Shown here one piece after another: positions 1 to 11,022 of a DNA stretch of 64,000 bases (its first letter is position 1; each line of letters begins with the position of its first letter). Position numbers and translations under genes: made by a program. The stretch comes from Rosa chinensis. Its lineage: Eukaryota > Streptophyta > Magnoliopsida > Rosales > Rosaceae. Below the pieces are notes generated by a model. It worked only from the letters and a program-made list of their open reading frames with translations. It made no database searches and had not been told where the DNA came from. The stretch covers positions 15,739,501 through 15,803,500 of the forward strand of contig NC_037092.1 in assembly GCF_002994745.2 (NCBI RefSeq), given 5' to 3'.

Positions 1-140
1 GATTAAACTCGGTTTTGTATGGAATACAATTGATGCTTAGACACATGTATTTATGGCTTCAAACTTATTTCAGACTCTTCCAGTGCCTTATTAGTGAAAA
101 ATTTATGTTTACTTCTGCAAGCCTTAACATAAGATAACAG

Positions 141-3102
141 GGTATCTACGCTAGGAGCTGAGGACCGTGGTGGATCACTTTTTGTTATTAACCTTACTGA
201 ACTCTTAGATTTTCGTCCAAATAGATCTATCTTAAGGCGGAACATTGATGAAGTTGCAACTTTCAACTGCACTGTTTGGACCGCAGATTGTAGATCTGAT
301 GGGAGTCCTGCAGTGATTGGCAAGTACTGTTTCATTTTCTTTTTCCTAAGATATTTTAATTATATGGAAGATGGATTTACTGTTCTCTTGGCACGCGCAC
401 ACATGCACATTTCACATATCTATCTCTCTTTCACTCTCTGTCTCTCAACATTGTCATTTGACTGCTGGTTTTTGTGACATAAGTAATCGGTGTCAAGGGT
501 TGCCCTTGTTGATTGCTTACACATTTTTGATGAGCTAACATACTCAAGGTTCCAGAAGCTAGCATTAATTAGATAGTATCAAGCGATTTGCTCCTCCTGC
601 TTTTGTGTTGCTGTAGTTGATAGTACGAAAAATATTCTTGGCAACAGTTTTCAAAAACTTAAAGATTGTTAAAGATAATTTTTTGCTTGATTTAGGAACC
701 AATCTGGGAGCTGCTTTGGTAGATCTGGAAACTGGGGTGAAATCATGGCTGCTGCGTGGTAAAAGTGATGTTTTGGCACAACAACTTGTTCACTCGGTAA
801 TCTATCCCATATTTAAGGCTCCCTGGAGTTCCTTTCTTTTTCTTTGCAAACGCGTGAGCTTAACTTGAATTGACATTATAGTACTACAATGTCAAGGTAA
901 TGAGACTCTGTTTGTACTCTGATGAAGAATTATTGGTCAAGTATTTTTCTTCTTTGATACGTGGAATAATTGATCGAATCTAAATAATCTATACCACAGT
1001 TACCTCTTCCCCCCATATTTATTACGTTTAGAAAAAACTCTGCACATTTGACAAAGGTGTTGGTGAAAATTGTCAGTCTGATGTGAAACAGTAGTGAGGT
1101 ATTCATGATTCCTGTTAGTTTTAGGTTGTGCTTGAAAGCCAAGTTTTAAAATTGACTGCAATCAACCAACTTTTCTTAAGCTATCAGATGCTGCATTCTT
1201 GTCAAACTTTATGAAATTTTGTTATAACATATGAGATGCCCGGAAGAGTTCAACATACAAAACCTTAATCCGTGACATTAGGTAAAAAGTGAAGACAAGA
1301 TATTTGTCTATTGTTTTGATAAGCTACCTACTACATTGCTTTTAAAAACAGTGTCCTACATCCACTTTGTATTTTGTGTGGTTGAGCCTATAAATTTACA
1401 TGTTAAAGCATCTTCTAAAATATTCCAGTGAATGCCTGGAATAGCTCACATTTTAGGTTTGGTAAGTTTTTTCTTGTATGATCCTCTTCAATGGTCATTG
1501 TTCATCTATTTTAGGGAAATCTTGTTTTATGTGGACTCAGAAATGGAGCAATTGTAACGGTTGATGTTCATGAGAAACGGGAAGGATTTTCTGCAAGACA
1601 TGCTAGTCATAGAATACGGCACTCACCTTTGGATAGCACTCCTGGAAAATCTAGTGAAAAATGGTTCAAGGTATAAAGTTCATTGCTGACTTAACTGTAT
1701 TTTTCTGTTTTCCCTTCAGACAGAAATCTTATATTTTGTGGTTAAGGAAATAATATCTTTATTTGCTTAAGATTTCAGGTAATTTCAAGTGACAAATAGG
1801 AATACAGTTTAGAAGGCTCATATCTGTGATGTATCGAAGTCTTTGTTTCTTTGATATTTGTAACTCTTATTCGAGTCATTGACATAAAACGTTATTCTTT
1901 TCCTCCATGTGGAAATGATTTATGAAATTCTCTTAATCTAATGTGGAACTGTGTTCTGAATGTCGTTGCCGCTGTAGTCATTCTATTACATTTTATTGCT
2001 TAATTTGCTTTTCTATGTGAAAATGTTAACCTTGGATAATAATCTGATTGTTGTGATGTGCAGCTTTCTGGAAATATACATCCGTATCATACCATAAAAA
2101 TGCCTTCATCTATTGCATGGTTAGTGCGCTTTTTATCTAACAGTAAGTTTTTATTTATAATGTTTTTTGATAACTTCTGCTCACTCTTGTTTGACTCTTT
2201 AGTTTAGTATCGCTTCAGTTTGATGATCAGTACTTCTTGGCAAGCTCCATGGACGGAACGGTTAGTGTTTATTTCAACATTTTTTCAGACGTACGTTTGT
2301 TTAGCATGTTTACTCATATGGAGCACTTGAAATTCATCAATAAGTTAAAAGAATATGAATTCTTTACATTGCTTCAATTAAATTCATTTTCATTCTATAC
2401 ATTCACATTTCCAATGAAACAGATGCATAGCAATTAACTAAAGTAACATGTACCATCCCATTATAGGAAGCCAATTTTCTATTTGAAGAAACCAGGATCA
2501 TGTTGCTTGTAGGTACTAATTAGTTCATTACATATATCCCACAAAAGCACCTCAAATATGGCCATTTATTTCTGTGCTTGATAAGTTGTAATGCTTTTGC
2601 CAATGTCACTCATATAAGTTCTTGTTGATTTCATTTCAATCGCTTTGTAGGTAAAGCTTTATGACCATCGCATAATCCAAAGAGGAGCTGTCCAAACTTA
2701 TGAGGGGAATGTGAATTCCCATACTCGTTTGCAGCTTGGTGTTGATCCATCTGAGCGATTTTTTATATCAGGTGATTATCAGTTCATACTTAGTTTTTAT
2801 TTTGGCAAGTTATAGTTTGAGCTTCCTCTTACATTTTTGTCTTGTAGGCGGAGAGGACTGCAATTTAAGACTTTGGAGTATAAAGTCAGGTGAACTGCTT
2901 TTTGAGGACAAGTTAACAAATACAGTCACCCCAACTGTGTGCTGGCAAAAAGCTGAAGGTAATTTCTGTCTCCTGTACTCTTATTCTCATTGCCATTGGT
3001 TTTGGGATGTAACTTTCACCCGTTTCTCCATTTTATTGACATTTATTTTTCAATTCCTCTCTAGCGTTTAAAGGATTGCAGGATGAAAGGCAAAAGCTAT
3101 GA
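141..3102 (+). CDS. WD40-repeat protein, DCAF4/WDR21-like (3' eight exons; 5' end outside window)
   Basis: Exons read by eye: 141-319, 696-796, 1515-1670, 2064-2119, 2203-2260, 2651-2771, 2848-2958 and 3065-3102. They join in frame into one WD40 protein, with stretches such as TVWTADCRSDGSPAVIG, GNLVLCGLRNGAIVTVDV, YEGNVNSHTRLQLGVD and GGEDCNLRLWSIKSGELL. The last two resemble the C-terminal blades of human DCAF4 (YEGHVNEY..., QDCYTRIWSL). DCAF4 proteins are substrate receptors of CUL4-DDB1 ubiquitin ligases, so the product is probably nuclear or cytoplasmic; that role is inferred from the family. The intron at 320-695 has a GC donor; all others are GT-AG. In the last exon the frame stops at 3100-3102. 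One base upstream, the +1 frame stays open to 3176-3178 and gives the expected ending (GAWLGSAEGIFYVDW), so a one-base insertion in the AAAA at 3092-3095 is likely. This is either a real mutation or a base error. The upstream exons lie left of the window. I am confident of the WD40 call and fairly sure of the subfamily. Confidence 0.8.
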
Positions 3103-3640
3103 CAATGTTAAACATGATAGCTTGGGGGCTTGGCTTGGATCGGCAGAAGGAATATTTTACGTGGACTGGGAACTTTGAGTGTGAGTACTGCGGTCGTGTC
3201 CTCAAGAAATTTCTTACAAACATGCCCAGAGCTCAGCTATACTTTTTGTAATTAGGCTTCTGAGTTTTGCAACTCCATGCATGCTCACTAGGCATGAAGG
3301 TTTCCCAAGAGATGAATCACAAGGCAATGCTGTTGTCTGCAGGATCTATGCAGGAATGCAAGTGATCACTTTCAGCTGAGATGCACAGGACCGTTCGCCT
3401 TGAGAAAAGGATGTTAGATGGTAAAAAACTGCTAAAAGTAGTGCCAGCTGCTTCCTAGTTTTTTTTATTCTGTTCTGTTTCTATTTTCTTTTGTAAAAGC
3501 AGGTAAGTAGTGAGTTTGTAAAATCAGATGGGAAATCAGTTGTGTGATATTAGTACCCCATAATATATAATGAATGATGACAATTTCACTTGTAGAGGCT
3601 GATGTTTTGTTATGCTATTGCATGCAACACTGGTAATTAC
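3103..3640 (+). other. Frame-shifted C-terminal codons and probable 3' UTR of the DCAF4-like gene
   Basis: Bases 3103-3178 keep the shifted C-terminal reading frame. Downstream is AT-rich sequence without ORFs, including several AATATA/AATGA-type runs near 3560-3575 that could serve as polyadenylation signals. No other gene is visible before the segmental repeat that starts near 3640. Confidence 0.4.
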
Positions 3641-4055
3641 TCATTGCAAACTCGGGACTTGTCAAACAAGTTTCTGTAAATCCAGGATGCTGTCAAAATG
3701 TAAATTTGCATCTGTGGTTATAAAGCTGGCGGAATAGATGTGAAGAATATAAACGTAGAGTTGGCAATATTCAGAACTTGTACATAGAACATATGAATTC
3801 CCAAATGCTTTGTTTTCTTCAGCTTCTTACGAATATAGTTTGGGTTGGACTCGAAAATTAGCATTGATTAACAAGACTGCAACCCGTACACCTTGAATAA
3901 TAAACGGAATGTAATCTTTTTTTTTTTAATTTTCTCGATGACAGTGTGAATGTAATCTTCAGTACGCACAGCATACGTAAAGCGGGTTGATTGCATGGCT
4001 CAGATGAGGACAGGAAGTTAGTCATACGAGAAGTAATGACTCTCATGTCTAAAAG

Positions 4056-5544
4056 TAGGGCTGGGCACGGGCCGGGCCCAACTATAATTTCACTGGGCCC
4101 GGAACCGGCCCGTTTTTCACTGAGCCCGGAACCGGCTCGTTTTGACACAAACAGGGACCGGCCCGAAACCGGTCCGTTTCATTTCGGGCCGGGCTTGCGG
4201 GCTTTCGGGCCCAAAAACCTGTATTTTACTTTTGCTTAGTAGGATATATATATCTACTTTGCTATGTACCCATATTTCATTCATTTCAACCTGTTCAGAT
4301 TTGAATCTGCAAATTTTGGATATTCCAATGCCACCCTATCCACAGAGCAAGAATCCATTAATATCAAAACTCACACTCACTTACAATCCACCCGAAACCC
4401 TAATCTCTCTACTAGCAAAAACCTCACTTTCCAATCATTCCTCAAATCATAATCCTTAAATCACCTAAAAACCACCATAGTCCCCACTGCAGCTGCGGCG
4501 TGCGCCGCCCTCGGAGACGGTGGCTCACCAGCCGGCCTGATTCTGCAAAATTCGAACAGCCAAAAACCAAAAGAACAATCCGTAAAGTAAACGAACCAAA
4601 AGAAAAGCCGAAAATTCAATAAAAATATAAGTAAATACCTAGTACACTTTCTGATACCAGACAATCACAACTCTAGAGCCACCAATTTGAAGCTTCCCAA
4701 AATCAAAACACAATAACTCTATCAAACATAAACACGATCACTATATCAGAATATCACAACAACTGAACAAAGCCTGCAATAACATAGTGCAAGCTACATT
4801 AAAATCCATTTCTAGGATTTTGAGAAAGAAAGAAACTGAGAGAGTACATTAAACTCAGAGAGTATAGGGATAAACTGAGAAAGAAACTCACAGATCGGGA
4901 TTTCGAGCCTCTGCCTCTCCGCGTCTGCGCGTTCTCTCAGCCTCCCCGCGTCTGTGAGTTCTCTCAGCCTCCCCGCGTCTGCGCGTCCTCTTAGCCTCCC
5001 CACGTCTTCGAGTCACGGCGTTGGTAGAGGAGAAGATTGAAAGTGACAGTCTCGCCCGTGCAGCAGTGCAGGTGAAGAGAAGAGAGAGAGAGAGAGAGCA
5101 GTCTCGGCGTTGAGTGCTGGGCTTTGGCGGATATGGCGGCCTCTCTCGGTTTAGATCGGGTTTGATAAAAAAGGACTGATAATGAAGGAGGCAGCCTCTC
5201 AGTCTCAGTTTGGGAAGAAATGAAGGCTGAGAGAGTGATTGATTAGGTTTAGACATTTAGGTATTTGAGTGAGAATATTTCAGTGTGTCCGATCTTATGT
5301 AAAAATATTGAGCCTTATATTATCTCCAATAAGAAATGGACATGTGTCTCTTTTAAATATAAGACGGGCCTAACGGGCTTTTGTCATTTTGAAAGTGACG
5401 GCCCGGCCCGAACCGCAACTTTGAAAGTAAAGGCCCGGCCCGAACTGTTTTGCTAAAAAAAAATATAGGGCCCGGCCCGAACTGGTAGGGCTTTGACGGG
5501 CCGATCCGGGTTTGCAGGTTTTCGGGCTTAAATGCCCAGCCCTA
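4056..5544. mobile_element. Non-autonomous hAT-like element 1
   Basis: Terminal inverted repeats TAGGGCTGGGCA (4056) and TGCCCAGCCCTA (ending 5544) are flanked by 8-bp direct repeats TCTAAAAG (4048-4055) and GCTAAAAG (5545-5552), matching at 7 of 8 bases. The paralogous site in block 2 (near 25431) reads GGCTAAAAGTCATG with no insertion, so it is an empty site. Both ends carry clustered GGCCCGG/CCGGGCC subterminal motifs (4067-4215 and 5398-5505), as hAT ends often do. No transposase is seen, and the ORFs inside are repeat shadows. The middle holds an imperfect 27-bp tandem repeat (about 4917-5020) and a short GA tract near 5079. The 8-bp duplication and TIR sequence make the hAT call fairly secure. 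Confidence 0.8.
4917..5020. repeat. 27-bp imperfect tandem repeat inside hAT-like element 1
   Basis: Nearly four copies of a unit based on CCCGCGTCTGCGCGTTCTCT followed by CAGCCTC. On the minus strand it would encode a repeating RRRGEAERT nonapeptide, but nothing else supports a gene. Confidence 0.7.
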
Positions 5545-5945
5545 GCTAAAAGTCGTGCAACCAGTTGAATAGTCCTAGTTTCTCTACCGTGTTCATCAGG
5601 TCATATCTAAACTTAATTTAATAAAAAGACCGCGCTCGGTCGTCGGTGTACATCTTATTCCTATTAATGAAATTATTGTTTAATTCGCCAAAAAACAATA
5701 ACAGCTTGTTCTGTCTAAATATTTGTCAAACTTAGACAACACGATGTGTCACTGCTTGGCGTCTAAGTCAAAATTGTGGAACATTACTTGATTGCATATG
5801 GAAGAACTATCACAAATTTTGGTTATATTGGAGGAGAATCAAACTATCCTAACTCAATAATCTCTTCGTCACGCTTATCACAAGAAAATTTACATTATTA
5901 CACTATATCTGAATTAAATTGTTTATCTTATCAATTAGAAAAAAA

Positions 5946-7068
5946 ACGCTCTGCAGCAGTTACTAAGCAAAAGGAACGGTTTTCGTGCTTGGTGTTTCGG
6001 AGGTTGTGTTGCTCCATTCGGCGGCCCGTCCCTGTGACGTTGTCGTCGGACTAGTAGATGTAGGTGAGTCCACCAGCAAGGGGCAGTGGTGTAGTTAGGG
6101 CCGGAACGGGAAGAGTGTGTCGTCTGTTTTGCATACAACGAGGACACGACATGCGGAGTTATGCGGGTTTGTTCGTAGCCAATCGACGATTGAGTCGGGG
6201 TTGTGCGCAAGGGCGGAGTTATGGTGGTGGATAGGTGGTTCATGAGGACGACCTCCATCGCCGATTTGGGATGGCGTTGCATCTTCCCCTGTTTTGGGGC
6301 TATGGAATTCTAATGGAAGACATGGTGATCGTCCCACTCAGCTACCCAGATTCAGTTTAGCTCTTGGATTCCGGGCGATTCAACTGTCCATGTCACTGGT
6401 TGTTCATGGCTCAATGCTGCAACATGAATCCATGGGGGTGGCGGTATAGTTTCGTCGGCGCCAGTGTTCTTCTGCTGAGCACGCCAGACTTGCTGGGAAC
6501 GAAGGAGTTGGGGCCTCATCTAGGCTACTAGGCCTAATCTGGTGGGCTTGCCTTTCATTATTATTAGGTATTATAGGTATTGTTGATTATTTCAGTCCTC
6601 GTAGGTTTATGTTTAAAATACATTTCTGCCACTCTGCGGTAGAGTTAGGTGGGCTTTGTCCTGGCTTGCATAATGCCTTGTCTGACCTATTGAGGCGGCT
6701 AGTAGTTGTTGACTGGACGCAACCTCCTAGCAGAAGAATGACATAAAGTGTCATTGGTCTTGATTCTGATCAGCAACATAGTGGAAAAGTTGATTTTATT
6801 ATTTGTATATTGACGCTCTTCGTGAGATTGATCTTTTCGATATGTCACCACTCTTGTAAAACAAATGCAGTTGCTAGAGATGCAACCGTTGTTATTTGGT
6901 GCATGTTAGGATACATTGTTTTTGTAGATATTCCTGCTATTATTGCGGGACATTCTCTTGCCGCTAATTGTAAGTTGGGGTTAAGGCACCATGTCCCCCC
7001 ATGCATCCTGTTTCATTAATATAGGCTTAAGGGCAGCCACACCACCCTTCTTCAAAAAAAAAAAAAAA
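5946..7068 (+). mobile_element. Poly(A) non-LTR-type retroposon (R1)
   Basis: A 1.1-kb segment ends in a 16-base A run (about 7053-7068). It interrupts block 1: the sequence left of it (ending TTAGAAAA) and right of it (AAGAAGCCACTATTTCA) belongs to the duplicated block, seen also at 29672 and 60640. The body is GC-rich at its 5' part and AT-rich near the 3' end, like the other poly(A) retroposons in the window. The target duplication merges with the A run and cannot be resolved. No intact ORF is present; the ORFs at 5935-6337 on either strand are short and unrecognised. Confidence 0.5.
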
Positions 7069-7464
7069 AGAAGCCACTATTTCACAATGGAGTAGTTTTT
7101 CAGTACGGCCACCGTGCCGCATGTGTGGTGCTGTAGGCCAATAATAAAGTGAGTGAGGCATAATTTTAAAATTTCACTAGACATTTGCAGAGCAATATAA
7201 GTATAGAATTTTAAACAAATATTTTAAATGAATAACTGTGATTGGTGGGCGCACCAAAAGACTTTTCTCTTCACAGAGAATGACCTTGACTATTTGTCAT
7301 AATTAAAAATAGATTAATACAAGTCAATTAGTTAAAATATGAGTTTTCTGTAGCTGTGGTGTTTTTCGCATCATCTTTGTATATAGAACACAGTTACACA
7401 CTATAAGCAAGTGAAATAGCCATAAAAACTTATACCTATTATTAGTACGTGTATGATATACCAT

Positions 7465-7811
7465 ATGGCTCACAAGAAAACCTGCAATAGTTCCACTTCT
7501 TATTACTTGATTCCCTTCATTTTCCTGCTGTTCCTATTACTGTGCTCACCTCAAATAGCAATTTGCAGAGTTCTGCAACTTTCGGAAAGCGGTTAATCTC
7601 TTTCCGTCATTTTAGTTCTTTAATTTCTTTGTCATTGAACTAGCATTCAGGAGTTCATGGTGTTTTTAATTATCATTAATCAATTTTCTTGATTGATTTC
7701 AATGCAGAATTTGAAAGGACCGCTACAATGCATCAACAAATAAAGATCTTTCAGGGAAAGAAAATAGGCTTAGACGATAGTAAAACGCCAAGAGCATCTG
7801 GGCACAATTGA
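7465..7811 (+). CDS. Small secreted peptide precursor, copy 1 (two exons, 76 aa)
   Basis: Exon 1 is 7465-7591 and exon 2 is 7708-7811, with a GT-AG intron between (donor GCG|GTTAATC, acceptor AATGCAG|AA). The N-terminus is a typical signal peptide: MAHKKTC, then a hydrophobic run LIPFIFLLFLLLC and a likely cleavage region near residues 30-34. The rest is short and basic and ends in SKTPRASGHN just before the stop. The block 2 paralogue (34910-35229) has the same architecture and conserves SYYLIPFIF-like, HQQIKI and PRAxxH segments. This suggests a prepropeptide whose C-terminal end is the mature signal, as in several plant peptide-hormone families. I cannot place it in a named family; the HN ending recalls IDA-like, CLE and RGF peptides but the core motif differs. 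A TATA-like stretch TGTATATAG lies at about 7377. Expression is unproven. Confidence 0.6.
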
Positions 7812-8128
7812 TGAATGAGCCGCTTCACTGATCTATATTCTCTCAAAGATGTCATAAAGATGATCTTACACGATCTGTATGTACGGGTGTATAAAACTTT
7901 GTATGCCTAATAATGTACACAATTAAACGTCAATTACATATTTCTGTTCGTTAAGTTCTGTATACTTCCGGATCATATCGATCTGCATGTATGATTTTTT
8001 TTCCCAATTAAAACATACTCGATCGTATTTTGAATAATTGAATCTGAATATACTATACATGTATAGCCATGTTTTTTATATTCTACGTACTGAGATAGAG
8101 GGCTTCATTCCTTAAGATCAGAATGAAC

Positions 8129-9121
8129 CAGGGGCGGAAGGAAGTAGAAGGCTGTATGGGCTCAAGCCTAGACAATATTTAGGCCAAAAACCCTCAAGTA
8201 TATATATCCATCATTAGCCCATACCAGCTCAAAGAAAAAAAAAATCTGTAAAAGTTGCGTGTTTTCCCAGTCTCCCACAACAGCTCACAGCCGCACACTA
8301 CTCAGTAAGTCAGATTTGTGCGTTTCGATGGAGCCTCACACTACTTATCTTCGAAAGCGAAATGCCTAAAGCAATTCACACCCAAATTCCCTTCTTGTGG
8401 AAAATCTCACCCCTTGTTGTCCAGTAGCCTCAGTCTGCGACGCAGACCGAGGAATTTCCAAAGCAACAAGAGCCTCACACACTACTTATATTCGAAAGCG
8501 AAATGCCTAAAACAATCCACACCCAAATTCCCTTCTTGTGGAAAATCTCACCCCTTGTTGTCTAGTAGCCTCAGTCTGCGACGCAGACCGAACAACAGCC
8601 TTACACTACTTATCTTCGAAAGTGAAATGCCTCAAGCAGTCCACACCCAAATCCTCTTCTTGTGGAAAATCTCACCCCTTGTTGTCCAGTAGCCTCAGTC
8701 TGCGACGCAGACCGAGGAATTTCCAAAGCAACAAGAGCCTCACACTACTTATCTTCGAAAGCGAAATGCCTCAAGTAATCCACACCCAAATTCCCTTATT
8801 GTGGAAAATCTCACCCCTTGTTGTCCAGTAGCCTCAGTCTGCGACGCAGACCAAGGAATCTCCAAAGCAATAATCTTTCTTTCGCTTTCTCGTAAACAAG
8901 GTATTAAACTCTATCGATCTCTCCTGTTTTGAATTTTTGATACATCTCTGTTCTCCTGATTATGTTGCGGTTATTTTTTATTTAAAGATGTGCATTTTGT
9001 GTTGCAGATTAGAGAATTTTTTTAGAGTTTTGGTGATAGTGTCTGGGTTTATACAAAAAATAAATAAATAGTGGTTGTTCTAATTAGTCTAGACAAGTCT
9101 CAAATCTTGAATCCACCACTG
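8129..9121. mobile_element. Non-autonomous hAT-like element 2
   Basis: Perfect 8-bp direct repeats GAATGAAC (8121-8128 and 9122-9129) flank a 993-bp segment that starts CAGGGGCGGAAGG and ends ATCCACCACTG. The reverse complement of that end is CAGTGGTGGAT, a short hAT-type inverted terminus. Block 2 lacks the insertion at the matching place (near 35560-35825). The interior has a four-copy 139-bp tandem array and no transposase. Confidence 0.8.
8331..8873. repeat. Minisatellite, 139-bp unit, four copies
   Basis: Units start at 8331, 8470, 8596 and 8735. Each begins with a version of GAGCCTCACACTACTTAT and contains CCTCAGTCTGCGACGCAGAC. Unit 2 is 13 bases short. The repeat-encoded ORFs at 8318-8831 are products of the array, because the same codons appear in different frames, so I do not call a gene. 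Confidence 0.9.
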
Positions 9122-9129
9122 GAATGAAC

Positions 9130-10480
9130 AATAATAAATTTCCGTGAACGAAGGCTCAAGCCTTTTGTATAAGAAAGTTGCAACTTGTTGCAAAGACCTA
9201 GGATATGCAAAAGTCTAAGTTTATGCTCATGCTATGGATTCGTTCCAATAAAATTCCAGCTTCATGAACATGAGGTCTCGATGATCCATGTTCCTTCAAA
9301 GAACGAAACTTAATACTTAGATGTTTGCTTGAGGAAAAGCCAATAAACTATATGACTACATATCAAGATGGTGACTTCGATGTATTTCAAGCAGGCTAAT
9401 TGCTGCAGATTTATTAATGTAATGTTGCTGAAGGGGTGGATGTAAATCTAAGGGTCTAGACTCTAGATCTGTGGATCAGCATACCCAGAACTGTAATGTT
9501 AATTTTATGAGTTAATTAGGTATTACCGTATTAGCAAGCTAGCTTCTAGCTAGAGATAAACTAAACCATTGCTTGAAACAGAAATGCATGGGGTAACCCT
9601 TCAATGATTTGCATTACATGATTTCCAAAGAAGAAACAGTGTGCTTAGGATGAGTAACAAAGAGTAGCTAGATGCTTGATTGGGTGCCGTGAGTGGAAGG
9701 AGAAACAAGGTCTTGTTTTTATGAAGTCGTACCATAAATTCCGATGTTACAGTCTGTAACGACCTGGCCCAGAACTATAAAAGCCAACCAACTCTAAACA
9801 CCCATGGTCGCAGCACAATTACGAAGAAAGGAAGAAGTTGCGTGAGATGCTCTTTAGATTACGTAAAATGACTTTTGATTGCATATACATGGCCCATATG
9901 AGGAAATTGAGGAAGTACCATAAGAAAATTAGGGTTCAATTGCTGCAGTCTTGGCCCTTATATTAGGACAAATAATGGCTCTAGATCTTATGAGTGGTGA
10001 CTGCAAGTCATCCAGTTGAAATAGTCCTAATTTCTCTACGTACGTACCGTGAAGTTCATGTGGCCGGAATTGTGGAATAATGGTTAATTCCTTTGATGGA
10101 CTTGAATATCTAGTCCATGCTTGACGTGAATTTGATGTTCGAAGTTAACAATTAATAACAAATTGACAATTATGCCAGATGCTGTGCAAGTCAGACAGAT
10201 TAATTGGTCTCCCTTTTAATTCCAATCGTCTAGGGTGTAGATGATATATAACTTTCGATGCGTCGGCTTCATTTGCTTCACGAAGTAATATTTTTGAAAA
10301 AAAATTATTCTTTGAATTGTCATGGATAAGAAGAACATATTTTCCAATATTTATTGGAAATTATTCTATGCACCGATGGTGTTCGAATTCTCACTACTAT
10401 TTTCTTTTTGTTGATAAATGGTAATACTAAATGAACCAATAAACCGTGATTCTCTTGGTTAGCTGACCTAACTAACTTTG
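9130..10480. other. Intergenic, end of block 1 and AT-rich spacer
   Basis: 9130-9600 matches 35825-36240 of block 2. Beyond that I see AT-rich sequence without a credible ORF. Near 9770 is TGTAACGACCTGGCCC, which looks like the start of a Gypsy-type LTR, but no partner is visible. 10005-10065 repeats a short part of block 1. Confidence 0.5.
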
Positions 10481-11022
10481 TGGATATCAAAGAAAGTTAA
10501 TTAATCTGGCATTAATGATGAGTGGGGTGGGAATGAAAAAGTATATCCAATACCAAATAATATAATTGATATCATTAGGTTTGCTACCCTTAGAAAATGA
10601 AAAGAGAAAATGAATTTTAAGGAGTTTACCTCGAAAGCTCTGAAACTCGATGAACCCTAGAATCCCAATCTTCAAAATTCAACCTCCACCCTTTGAATTG
10701 TTGCAACTCACCTTGGGAGAAAGCATCTACATCCTCTAGGCTCCAAAAGCCCTCAAGAAACACCGGCTATGGTGGCCAAAATCGAAAGTTCCGATTTGGG
10801 TTCAATGCAGCGCCGCCGCCAAACTTTCCGGCCTTGCTTCTCCGTCCATGGGCCGAGCCAAGCCGTGAAACTTCCCAGACTGAGGTGAAGAGATAGGGAC
10901 AAGAATCTCGGCCTATGGTGGCCGGACGGTGGAGAAATCAGCCGACGAAAGTGGTCGGGCGAAACGGGGGTCGGGACCAAAGAGAGAGAAAAAGTTTCCC
11001 ATTTTGGAAACTTTGATTTTCC

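Larger units (their letters stand above)
3640..9600. repeat. Segmental duplication, block 1
   Basis: Pieces of this block recur in the same order in block 2 (about 24540-36245). The stretch at 3640-3740 (CTCGGGACTTGTCAAACAAG) matches 24541 onward. 3880-4055 matches 25130-25440, 5545-5900 matches 25430-25860, 7066-7135 matches 29670-29735, 7160-8125 matches 34215-35560, and 9122-9600 matches 35825-36240. The gaps in the match are filled by different transposons in each copy, so the duplication predates those insertions. The block contains secreted-peptide gene 1. A fragment near 10005-10065 repeats the motif at 5560-5595 once more. Confidence 0.75.

Noticed and set aside
51..335. Minus-strand 94-residue ORF
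   Set aside because: It overlaps a plus-strand WD40 exon (141-319) that splices in frame with its neighbours, so it is a shadow.
4264..4459. ORFs in hAT-like element 1
   Set aside because: Short, no family features, inside a transposon interior.
8318..8831. Two overlapping 97-124 residue ORFs with repeats
   Set aside because: Produced by the 139-bp minisatellite; the same peptide occurs in two frames, which is not gene-like.
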